DNA of 64,000 nucleotides from Burhinus oedicnemus (Eukaryota; Chordata; Aves; Charadriiformes; Burhinidae). Made by a program: the position numbers and the translations under genes. A model generated the notes under the pieces. The model was not told the origin of the DNA. It searched no databases and worked only from the letters and a program-made list of their open reading frames with translations. The DNA lies in assembly GCA_008921705.1 (NCBI GenBank), contig VFFE01008908.1, positions 2,037,657-2,101,656 on the forward strand. The letters run 5' to 3'. Each line of letters opens with the position of its first letter. The stretch's first letter is position 1. Positions 14,001 to 24,963 of the stretch are shown here, piece after piece.

Positions 14001-15209
14001 TTGCCAGGAGAGCTGGGACGTCCTGGTTTGCATTCAAGAGTGCTTTCACTGGCTGCTCTCTCCTCTTCTGGTTACTCAGTGGGTAGCCGGCCGGATTAAG
14101 GCACAGTACTTGTCTGAAACCTCTCTGCTATCTCTTATTATTCAGCAAGTTCTCAAGTGTCTGGTGAGCGTCTCTGTTTGGAGTGCCTCACTCGCAGCCT
14201 TGCCAGGAATATCAGTGACTGGTCTAAATTCACATCAGGCATGTGCTCTACTTCTTGTGACTAATGCGCAATGTATTTTTTTAATTGGTTACTGTTCTCT
14301 CTACTGATTCAGGCCAGAATGGAGTCAGAGGAAAGGACTCGGGGGATTTTTAGTTAGACCTTGTTGAGTACAGATGGAGTCTAGAGGTATTTAACTGTTT
14401 GATGGCTGCGGAAACCCTGAGGACAGTTTGTAGTACCTTCTCTAAAGAAAAACATCAGATTGAATCCTTCAGGCTGGTACTGGTAAGGTCACAAATGCAG
14501 GTGACCATTATAGGCTCTGATCCTGCCATCAGTGCTTCGGCAGAGCACTGGCACTGCACAGTTGCCCTAATTGCACAGCGGGACAAAGGAGGCAAAAGAT
14601 GAGGGAATGTTTGCAAGCCCTCTTACAGTATTTCTGTGCATTAAAAATCATTGTAACATAGTTCAAAGCTGAGAGTTTTCAGAAGAATCCTTACAAATTA
14701 AGGAAACAATGTTTTGTAACTTTTGCTGAGATTGTATTGACTTGTCTGTTTCCTGCTCTGAAAATCCCATCCTCTGTGTAAAATATTGGCAGGTTGCTTA
14801 AACCATTGATCAGTGCTCCTTGCATGCAGGATTAAAATGCAGTCCTTGCATGTAACAAATCTATTCTAGAAGTGCAGGCTTGTAGGAGACCGAGCCCAAA
14901 TTACTGGAAGAAAAACTGATGAATGGAGTCAATAGTTCTATAGAAGGGAAAAGTCTTGTACCATACCGGAAAAAGTGTCTGGAAGCTTGCAAATATCTGT
15001 GAGCTAGGCTCTCTAACCATAGGAACAGCATGGGGATTAGGGAAGATCTCTCTGGTGTGAGTTTCTCCTTGAACAGCTGTTGAAGAAGCATTGTAAGTCT
15101 GAGTGTATGAACTCAGGGGCCAGCCTGCGAGCCTGCTGTGGCCTCGGATATTCTTTCTGGTTTTTTTAAGAGAACTAAATTGTCTCCATTTCTCCTCTGA
15201 CTGTTTCAG

Positions 15210-15347
15210 GCATCACAACAGGATCCGCAGCATTGAAGCAAGTCAACTGAAGCCCTATGTTACCCTGGAAACGTTGGACCTGAGTTTCAATGACATCACG
15301 GAAATCCGAAACGGCTGCTTTCCACAGGGACTTCATATAAAGGAGCT
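15210..15347 (+). CDS. LRIG1: LRIG1 exon (probably 4): LRRs following the N-terminal repeats
   Basis: 138 nt between a pyrimidine-rich acceptor (tttcag) and the donor gtgagt, phase 2 at both ends. It encodes 46 residues with the LRR patterns [13 protein letters not shown] and [19 protein letters not shown], ending IKEL. The repeats belong to the extracellular solenoid that LRIG1 uses to contact receptor tyrosine kinases. A downstream frame that runs on into the intron is not real. The translation closely follows human LRIG1 as I recall it (HNKIRSVEGSQLK). Identity is secure; the exon number is inferred. Confidence 0.95.
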
Positions 15348-16373
15348 GTGAGTTTTTCTTGTTGGGAGCAGCTTTTGTTGAGTTACCACAGCAGAGCAAA
15401 GGGCCTCAAACCTTCTTAAAAAAAAGGAGAGGGAATGAATGTACAAAGTATGGGGTTATTCGTCAGGATTTTAAGTTCAAAGGAGAATTAAAATGCAGCA
15501 TGTTGTCCCTACTGTCAGGTTATTTTTTTGAGCTCTGTCTTTTTGGTTTTTGATGTAACTGTACAGAATGCAGATTTTTATTAATTGTGCTGCATGGGAA
15601 TATTGCAACAGAGAACAGGTATCGTGCATCCTTCAGGTATGGGTGTCTTTACAGCTGGAAACCCAGAAGCCAGAAAAACTGTGTGTCTTCCCCAATGAGA
15701 AGTGTATACGCTGTTTCCCGGATCAGCCCATGTGCATCTGAAAGAGGGGAGGGGGAATGACTGTTTCATCATTAAAATGGCTACTGAATGTTAAGAACAG
15801 AAATCTCTCATTGTTTATTTGAAGAAAACCGGGGGTTAAGCACAGTAACAGTATCTCAACAGAGATTTTTGCCTATTCAGGGAAACACAAAATAATCTAT
15901 GTTTTAGGTACCTTTGAAGAGGTGCAGACAGATAATCTGCTTGCATTGAAGTTTGCACCAAAGTTTCTGCCTCTGGTTGTAAGAGGATATAAGAGAGTGG
16001 TGGTGTGACTGATGTTTGCCTGTTATTCTGTAAAAACAGCCTCTGTGCCTAAGACTAGGGTCCAGGTAAGAAAGAGCCCTGGGACAGATGCTATGGGAAA
16101 AATGGGGAATGAAAAGAGTCATCCTGCGCTGGAATATTCTCCAGTTGTCTTGCTGAAGTAGGAGGGTCTGAAGGAGCTCTTGGGAAGTGCGCAGCACTTC
16201 TCCACATTCATCACATGGCTCTGGGAAAGGCACTGTGCTTTTTGTCCAGCCAGAAATCCAACTGATTTGAAGGCACCTCTGTAATTTCACCAGCTTGTCT
16301 GGAGACCAACCAAATGCTGGTAAAAGGAGATTTCTGACAGAACTATTCATTTTTCTGCTGTCATTTATTTCAG
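15348..16373 (+). other. LRIG1: LRIG1 intron (1026 nt)
   Basis: GT-AG intron with donor gtgagt and acceptor tttcag. No repeat, RNA gene or other feature was recognised. The 148-codon minus-strand frame at 15,904-16,350 has no recognisable similarity. Confidence 0.9.
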
Positions 16374-16517
16374 CTACCTGGGGAGCAACAGAATCAGCAC
16401 CCTGGAGCCCGGTGCTTTTGATAGTCTGTCACGGTCCCTGCTAACACTTCGTCTGAGTAAAAACAGGATCACTCAGCTTCCTGTCAAGGCGTTCAGGCTA
16501 CCCAGGCTAACACAACT
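16374..16517 (+). CDS. LRIG1: LRIG1 exon (probably 5): two LRRs
   Basis: 144 nt, exactly two 24-residue repeats, phase 2 to phase 2, with acceptor tttcag and donor gtgagt. The product reads [18 protein letters not shown] then [19 protein letters not shown], ending RLTQL. The segment [13 protein letters not shown] is identical to human LRIG1 as recalled. It is part of the extracellular LRR solenoid. Confidence 0.96.
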
Positions 16518-18672
16518 GTGAGTACAAATGTGCACTTTAATTAAGCTCAGCCACAATTTATGGAGACAAAACATCCCTGAGGATAAACACACCAAATGTC
16601 ACCCTTTCTCACCTGCTGTCTATAAAACTTAGAACATGCTATGCGGTAGTCCTCTGCCAGCACCTAGTAAAACATGTTGGGAGAGGGTCCTTTTTCTCTT
16701 GTAGCTATTGGCTTTTGATAAGGTAAGGTGGGAAGGGAGGGATGCTGCAGCAGACACCAGCATGTTTTGCACTTGGCAGCGTAAGACAAATCCATTCCCT
16801 TAAAAGCTGTTGGTGTCTGTGGCGCAAGAGAGGTTTAGAAGATGTTTCTATTGCAAGTGACAGAGCTCAGCTACCGTGTAAGTTTTTCAAGACCACACAG
16901 GTATCTTTGTGTGGCAATAAAAAAGTAATGACGGAAGGTTGTTAAACTGTGCAGTGATACTTGGGCAGAGAAAATAGCAACTCTAGATGAGTTAACACAC
17001 ACGTTGTTGTCCTGCCTGCAGTCCATATGGCAGGAGCTGCATGGAGATGCATAGACATCTGCAGCTATAAATATGCTTTATGCATAAAATAGCATCGCTG
17101 ATGGTTTAGCTTTTCCCTTCTGCTGCTGTTGGAGAAATGGGCCCAGCCTGAAGTCTGTTGCAGTCTTTACATCAAATTTGATAGGCAAAAGGTCAACCTC
17201 TGTTAACATGAAGTCCACAAAAGGTGTTGGAACTTACCCCTCTAAATGACAACCTCTTGATTGAGAGACAGATACTTAAACCAAGATGTGTCTAAGGAAT
17301 GGGTGTACATTTGTGCTTGCATACATGTAGGAGGATTTATAGCCAATTTGGGATTGAACAGTGTGACACAATAGCATATGCATCTTAAAAGTCTGTTGCC
17401 TCTGAGTTGGAAGTTACTGTCCATTGACTGAGAGCTTGTAATCCACTGTGTCTGCATCATGTGCAAGACTAATAAAAATGAGGGTCAACTCAGTCCGTTT
17501 AGGAATACAGTTTTCACTGAAAGTTGGAGTAATTGGTACTCTTAAAGACAGGCTTACAGCTGGTTGTTTAGCCCTATAGATAAACATGATGTGTTGTAGA
17601 ATTTGTGTACAGTTCTTTTTCTGGCAAAGCATAGTTCACTAATAGCTTAGGGAGTGCAGCAAGGCAAGAGTTTTTAGGTCTGCAAACTTTTTAATTGCTT
17701 GCTTGACTTTAATTACACTCAACTTGAGTGCAAGTTCAACATTGTTTTTTTAGGCAGTTAAAAAGTAAGCTTAAAGTTTCAACGGCTTCCTCATCTTTTC
17801 CAAATTAAGTTCTTGATGTTTTAACCTCCACCATTTCTTCAACATAAACACTGAATAGGGAACTACCCTTAGGTTAGCCTTCTATGTGCAGAAGGCTATC
17901 TGTTTTAAAAGCTCTATCTTCAGCTTTAGTGCATTGCGTCAATGAAGTTTTCCACTGACTTTATGGAACTGGGTTTTCACCTGGTATGTCTGGTTCTAGC
18001 AACCCATAAAACTGTTTGATATGGGTTGGTAAAGTGTGCTGTGATGATATTCATACTGCTATTCAGAAAAAAGGTATTCCCAAAATTTAGGATTCCCTCC
18101 CCACCCGGGGGGGGGAGTGGGGGGCAACCAAGTTGGAGATCTTTGTATACATGAAATATGTCAGGGGAACTGAAAACTTTCCTTTCAAACTTAGCCATAA
18201 AATTTTCTCTTGGGCTCTCAGTTCTTATGGCACCTGCTTGTTTCAGAGCACATTTTTACTGGGTGATTACAAGTTCTGTAAAAACAATGGGTTGTAAGGG
18301 AAATAATGCTGATGTTTAACGGTATTGGTTCAAATAGTGTCTCTGCTTGAGAAAAGATGATGTGAAAATTGATGAAGAGGATAAATCGCTTAAAAGAAAT
18401 GCAGAGAGGAGGGATGAAGAGGAATTGCTGCACTGTCTCTGTTATTTCTCTATAGTGAAAATCTGTCTCAGGGTGAGTTTATTTAAGCGATCACACCCAG
18501 CTGACTTCTCTGGCTAGCTCTGGGATTGAAAGTTTCCGGTGCGCTTCTGCTCTCTCCTGGGAACCGTTGACAGAGGAGTTGTTGGCATTGCTGTCCCCAT
18601 TGTATGCTGCACAGATGATTTCGTGAGAAAGGACTGGGATTTAATAAACTTGTATGGCTTTGCTGATTTTAG
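16518..18672 (+). other. LRIG1: LRIG1 intron (2155 nt)
   Basis: GT-AG intron with donor gtgagt and acceptor tttag. It holds a G-rich patch near 18,106-18,124 and nothing else I could recognise. A spurious frame begins upstream of the next exon and runs into it. Confidence 0.9.
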
Positions 18673-18816
18673 GGAGCTGAACCGGAATCGCATCCGCCTG
18701 ATTGAAGGCCTGACGTTCCAGGGACTAGACAGCTTGGAAGTCCTGAAACTCCAGCGCAACAACATAAGCAAATTGACTGATGGGGCTTTCTGGGGTCTAG
18801 CCAAGATGCAAGTTCT
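18673..18816 (+). CDS. LRIG1: LRIG1 exon (probably 6): two LRRs
   Basis: 144 nt, phase 2 to phase 2, ending before gtaagt. It reads [18 protein letters not shown] then [19 protein letters not shown], ending AKMQVL. Apart from a few conservative changes this matches human LRIG1 as recalled ([19 protein letters not shown]). The exon encodes two complete 24-residue repeats of the ectodomain. Confidence 0.97.
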
Positions 18817-19675
18817 GTAAGTTGGAGATACGGGCTATTTTCCCTTAAAAGCCTAGACTTGACCTGCTATCATGTCCTTCTCCACATTTTAGCGAGGATT
18901 CCCATCAGAGACCCATGGGCACCTGTGCCAGTCCTTGTGCTTCTTTCTATGTCCTGCATGCACAGAGTTCTGCCATGCTACAGCAGCTTCTGTTTAGTTG
19001 ACTCACAGTTTACTAAAGCTCATTGCTTTACCAGGTGTTCAACAAAAAAAGGTATTGTTTTTCAAGCTGTGGCAGTATTCCTTTGAAAGTTTGATGATTT
19101 GAACATATTCAGTAAGATCTCAATTGATCTTTAAATAAAAGCTCGTCTCACTTCTGCAAATTTGTTTTGACTGATACATGGAAATTCTGTGTTGCAGACC
19201 TGATTATTCTGCCCCTTGGGATACCTAGAAACCAAGCTGGCTTGTCTCAGTGATATGTTCTTTCCGTACAAGAGAACAAATTGAATAGGCATTGCAGAGA
19301 AATGCTTAAAGCTTCCAACATGATTGGCTTTCAAGTGTGTTTGCAAGGTCACAAGTGATCAGGGCAGCATGTTTCTGGATGCTGCTGTCACACAACTGAG
19401 ACTCTGCAAATACAAACTTGAATAGGATGCTTTAAGCCCAGTTTACTTGCAAGTGGAGCATATCTCTGCAGTCACAGCTTGTTCTGGTCATTTCCTTTGT
19501 GTTGTCCTTGGATTTCTATCCTTCACTTGCCCAAGAAATGCCCACACATGCACGTATCCACATGGGTGTGTAGAAGGGTGTATAGGAATGGCTAAAATCC
19601 CAATCCTTGTTGGAAATTCTTCAGCATTTAACCAGTGCTGCTTATCTGTCAATTCCTTCTGATTTTTCTCCACAG
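18817..19675 (+). other. LRIG1: LRIG1 intron (859 nt)
   Basis: GT-AG intron (gtaagt ... ccacag). Nothing else was recognised. Confidence 0.9.
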
Positions 19676-19819
19676 CCACCTTGAGTATAACAGCCTGACA
19701 GAAGTAAACAGTGGCTCTCTCTATGGCCTTTCATCTCTGCACCAGCTTCACCTCAGTAACAACTCCATATCCCGCATCAACCCCGATGGCTGGAGCTTCT
19801 GCCAGAAGCTGCATGAGCT
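19676..19819 (+). CDS. LRIG1: LRIG1 exon (probably 7): two LRRs
   Basis: 144 nt, phase 2 to phase 2. It reads [18 protein letters not shown] then [19 protein letters not shown], ending CQKLHEL. It carries one cysteine (SFCQKL) and an NNS glycosylation sequon, both also present in the human protein as recalled. It encodes two full repeats. Confidence 0.97.
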
Positions 19820-22800
19820 GTAAGTTGGTTTCTATTGTGGTTGGTTGTGCAGGATTTGATGCTAATGTAACGTTGGCAAGAAAGGGGAGTAAGGATTTTT
19901 CCCAATCATGTGGCTTACAGCTCTTGCTGTATCAACCTGTAGAAATGTAGGAACTGCAGCCTCCTAAGTGATGCCCTTTTTATTCATGATGTTATGAACT
20001 TCAGAGCACCTAATTAAAATATGTTTGCACTAGAAACAAAGACTAGAACCCACTAAAACTATACAGTGCCAAAAGACCTGGAGAGTTTGTGATATGTGGC
20101 TTGCCAATGCTTTTTAGCTAGCTAGTTACACGACATGTACGGCTTGCCATATAATGACTGTAGAGCCTGAAGGAAGCTTTGCTTTATCCTCTGTATTTAC
20201 AAAGAGCAAACATATTTTTAACCAGCAGAGATTTGGCCCTTTAAAGGCAGTTCTCCCTGTTTCTGCTGTTTACACTTTACCCTTCCTGTAGGACTCAGTT
20301 GTTTAAAAGTAAATACATTGACTTTGCTCTCCTGAGATCTCCAGCTGTGAATAGTCTCTTTGATAAATGAAAGGAATCCTTGCTGCTGAGGACAGCTCCA
20401 CAAGGATGTCTTTTCAGTCTGTGGCACTGCTTAATGCCTTTCTGAAGAGACACGCATGGATACTTGCAGTATTTACAGAAGTAGCTGTCATCCCCTTGGT
20501 GGGACTGTGGAAAGAGTCACTTTTTTCTTTGGAGAACTTGACACATGTGGTTAGCGGAACTGTAATTCATTCTGCTTGGTGCTCAGAAATCTCTTGTTAA
20601 ACGTTAGGGATTCTCCTATCCACCAAAAAGCAGTACGGTAAAGCAGCTTCCTGCTTTCAGAGGCCTCACTCTGGACTCAGACTAAAGGTCGGTATCTGCC
20701 TACCCAGCTGTGAGTCCCTAGTCTTTTGGGATGTGGATTCAGAGATAGGTGGACATGACACCTGTCGTTCCTTTAAGTTTAAAATGTAGAATGTAGAATT
20801 AATGTGTTAGCTCAGTGACCAGCTATGATCTGCTGTTGAACCCAAGTTATTCATTGAGATGCGGATTATTTGGGGGGGGGAACAAGGAACTATTTTATTT
20901 TTTGTTTTAGTTAAATACATATGTGATTGTTTAATTACCTGATTTTTCAAATTGCTGTGAAACTGCCTGTGCCTCCTTTGCTTGGTACAGTGCTGTAGAC
21001 ACCTACAGTTCTTTCATGTGCAGTTCCTCAAGTGATATTTTACTAGATTAAGGCATTGTCAATGAAGAGATCTTCAAGGCAACAGATCGGAATTGGCACC
21101 GTGCTCTGCCCATGGTCTGCTTAAAGCCGAAGCATCAAGAAAGGGGAATCTACCTTCCTAGGGCACGCACAGTTGGACCCCTGGAATAGCCAAATTCAGA
21201 TCACTAGACTGTATTAATAACACAGCTCTGGGAGCTTTCTGCTCTCAGGGATCCAGTATCTGGTGCCTGTGTTGAAGCTTTATTTTGACCTGTGTTCAGA
21301 TGGGATGGGTAAGCCCAATCTGCATCTTGCAGAGCTAACGTCAGAACTCTTTCATGGAGAACTATGCTTGTCTTTTCTACCTGACACTGCCTCTGAAAAC
21401 CCTCAAGGTTTAGATGGGAGGTTGCACATCATGCTGAGTCCTTTATTTGTTAGGGATGGATTAGGATCTCTTGCCAACAAGTAGTGCTAGCAGTGAGCCA
21501 TTCTGGCTTAGAGGCCATCCTCTGCAGTAACTGCAGAAACCCTGTGCAGGACTTGCTCGCTCTGGTGTAGAATGGGGTAGATTTGGAAAATGCCTAGTGG
21601 TGTGAGGTGGTAGGAGCCACTGGGGCATGCTTGACCTGACAAACAGGATTGTGCTAGAGTGTGAGGACAGAGAAGACACTAGCTGAGATTCAAAAGGTGA
21701 TTATGTGGGTGTTAGCACACATCTCTGCAAAATATTACAAGCTTTTGCAGGTGTTGCCTTCAGGGTAAGGCTGCTGCAGGGAGCCATCAGATACTCCTAA
21801 CTGAAACTCCACAACCAAAGAGTACTTGTAGGAGAGGTCTGCTCTGAAATTGAAGGGTGAGGAAAGAAAGCACTAGATACATCTAGACTGCCTCTATGCA
21901 CTTCTTTGAATGTGTACGTTTCATTCTGTATTAAAAGATCCTTGCTCACCTCCCCTATTGCTAAATCTACCGGGTTTCACTTATCAGAAAATACTGTCTC
22001 TGGTTGTACAGGGAATGAATTTCAAAGTCCTTAACCCAAGAAAGAGAGGTGGCCAGACCCCTGCTTATCTGTGCTAAGGAGGGAGGTGGTCATCTGAAGG
22101 ATGAATTGTCCTTTCCTTCAGTTGTTGGGAGAAAATGTGACCCTAGGGCTCTGGTCTGATGTAAAAGCTAACAAGGAAAGAGAGTTCTTGCCTTGTTCAG
22201 GGCATGAGGAAGGGCTGATTGTATTCACCAGTCAGGTGCTAGGTCATCATCATCAAGGGAGCATAGAATTTCATCAGAGGTAAATGATGACTTGGCTGCT
22301 GGGTCGGTCTTTTCACTTCTTACCTGTAGTTTGGTCAGTGGGAATGAAGTGTGTTAGGTGTACCTGGTCCAGAACTGTCTGGCAGCAGGAGCCCCAACTG
22401 CAGAACAGGTTTCTGGTTAACCCCTTTATGTATCACTTTTGGCATGCTGCTCTGTTTGCTGCTCTCCCATTTCCTCACCAGGCCAAAAGGGCTGTGTAGG
22501 CAAACATTTCCACTTGTTCGTTGCGGTGATTTGTCACTGGCAGAGAAATGAGAAGAGACCTGCTGACTTCTCTCAACCCACATCATCCAAACTGCTGAGG
22601 AGGGGAACACACTGCTTTGCAAATTGGCCTGTCCCATTGGCAGGAAGCAGAGCCCTTACAATTTGAAGGAAGCTGCTGCCAGGTGTGTTAGTTCCTGAAA
22701 CCTTCCATCTGGTTGCATCTATTGAGGGAGCCCTCTAAAGACTGCTGCTGTCTGTCCATCTTGAGGTGATGTCAGGACGAACAGAGGGGAACATGCCTTC

Positions 22801-24819
22801 ACCAGTTGTGGCAGGAACTCTTCTGTGTAGAATCATAAAGGAAATACTTTTTTTCTCAGCCAGGTTTAGGATTACTTTTGAACACTTTTTTTTTTTTTTT
22901 TTTTTTTAAAGCCAAATTCTTTAATCGCAGGTGAGGACATAATTTTGACCGGATGCCAGTTCTTCATAACTAACACTACAGCTTCTTTAGGAATGAAAGT
23001 ATGTTGTCCCATACCTTCTTGAAATTCATTAATCTTTGCTGATTCTTTTCCAAAACTTGCCCTCTGCCCACTCACACAGCTAAAAGATAGACAGTTCATT
23101 TGCCAAGTAAATGACACTCAGTACTTTGGAGTACGTGTCTGTTTTGACTTAGGTTTTGGCTTTGCAGTGACTTTCATGCAAGCCCTAGACAGATTTTTAA
23201 GCAGACTCATTAACAGGCAGTAGTAGAAGAGGAATTTGGAGGTTTGGAACTCAGTAAGACTTTTTTTTCTTGTTTGTACAATGAAGGATTCAGTGCTTGT
23301 TCCAAGCTGCGTAACTCCACTTTTTGAAAAGTTTAGCAGCCCAAACCCTCACATCTTTTGAAGTGACTTGTGTTCCCAAGTCACTAAGTTATTTTCGAAA
23401 ACCCTATGCAACTGCCCTTTGTAAAGATATACGCTTGAGAAAATGGGAGGAGCAGCAGCAGTGTGTAGCTGAATGCCACTTTTTATACCACACATGTCAG
23501 TGTGCAGGCAACTTAAAGCTGAGGCTATTGCTGGTCACACTCACCTGCCAGTAGCCCTGCAGGGCTTACCCAGCTGCAGTGACATGCAGAGATCAGGAGG
23601 AATGTACTTGTAGTGGGGAGCTGTGGGTAGATGTTTCAGGCTGAAGATCACTGACCAGTGACTCTGCCTGCTGCTACCTCAGGAAGTCCCTTGTTTGGTG
23701 AGCCAAGCTGGCCTTCAACATCAGCAATGCTGCAGCTTTACTGCTTGCATAGAACGTGGTTGCATATTTTGTGAGGTGTCTGCAGTGGCGTATAGCTTCC
23801 CATGCCCTGCCCTTGGTGTCAAATCTCAGAAGTCTCAGCTGCACCCTGGCAAGGAGAGAAAAACAGCTTTCTTCCTACCAGCTTCCAAACTGCAACAGGA
23901 GTAGCACTTAAAAAAAAAAAGAAGTCTTCAAAACCAGAGATAATACAGGCAAGGGGAAGAGATGGATGGAAAACTAGGAAAAAACCAACCCTCCAATATT
24001 AGTCACTTGTAAGTGGAGAAGATTACAAGCAGACTGTACACTCCTTGACAAAGGGGAGCAGGAGGGAAGGCGGCTCTGGTTTACTACAGATACCTCCTTC
24101 CTGTGCATGAAAGGAAGCATTCAATTGCCTTGTGGTGAAATGCTTTTGGCTCTCGACTGGGGTGGAGCAGGCTGTGAAGACACCCACACCCAGACGCCTG
24201 GGGCTTGCTGTGCACAAGTGCAGAACGATAAGACACCTCCTGTATACAGAAGGCTGGACCCTGCCAAGAGCGCGTGTGAACTTCAAAATCCATCTGTTTG
24301 ACATCACTCTGTACCTCGCAGGGTGTGGGGAAGGAGGGGACTGCTCTTTCCTGTAAGCCGTGGAGGGAGTCCAAATGGGAGTGATGATTGAACACAAGCA
24401 GGACTGATTCCTGAGGGTTACCTATACATCTGGGGACTGAGGAGGAGTGGTGCTCCCAGACCCTAACCTAGCCATACAGGCCATGGAGAAAGAGTAGCTT
24501 CTCCCCACTATATCTGACAGCATGCATGTTGGGTTATTGCTCTCATTTACTTCTGGAGGAGCCTCCCTCTGTTGCCTGTACAGAAGACTTCTCTATAACC
24601 AAATGCCTCCTGCTCCCTTATGGTCATCCAGGCTGCCCCGTAGGTATCTTGTAGGAATATTTGCAGACTGCAGTCTTAGTTCCTAATCAAGCTGTTTTGT
24701 ATCCCCCTAGTACATACCACCTCTTAGAAGGTGGTTGTGGGAGACAAGCACTGGTTGACACAGAGGAGTTTGGGAAAATACTGGTTGGATTGACAAGGGC
24801 TGTTGTTTTTTTTCCTCAG
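19820..24819 (+). other. LRIG1: LRIG1 intron (5000 nt)
   Basis: GT-AG intron. It contains a G9 run near 20,872 and a T22 tract (22,886-22,907). No exon, RNA gene or assignable transposon was recognised. Several 60-120 codon frames on both strands look random. Confidence 0.85.
22886..22907. repeat. T22 homopolymer
   Basis: An unbroken run of 22 T followed by AAA. It could be the tail of an old minus-strand retroposed copy, but the flanks do not identify one. Confidence 0.9.
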
Positions 24820-24963
24820 AATACTCTCTTACAACAACTTAACCAGGCTGGATGAGGGAAGCTTGGCAGACCTTGGGGGACTGCATGTACTGCGACTGAG
24901 CCACAATTCCATCAATCATATTGCAGAAGGTGCCTTCAAGGGACTCAAAAACCTACGTGTCCT
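24820..24963 (+). CDS. LRIG1: LRIG1 exon (probably 8): two LRRs
   Basis: 144 nt, phase 2 to phase 2, acceptor cctcag and donor gtaagt. It reads [18 protein letters not shown] then [19 protein letters not shown], ending KNLRVL. The human protein as recalled reads [18 protein letters not shown] at this place. The NNL-T segment gives a possible N-glycosylation sequon. Confidence 0.97.

Larger units (their letters stand above)
1..15209 (+). other. LRIG1: LRIG1 upstream intron (probably intron 3), partial
   Basis: No coding exon was recognised here. I looked for the preceding LRR exon (an asparagine-rich LxxNNxL repeat ending in CT before a GT donor) and did not find it, so it probably lies before the window. 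The stretch holds ordinary unique intronic DNA, an A15 tract at 3935-3949, a G/T-rich tract at 8934-9023, and a block at about 10,380-11,030 that looks like a possible enhancer. Open frames such as 10,393-10,836 lack recognisable protein similarity. Confidence 0.8.
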
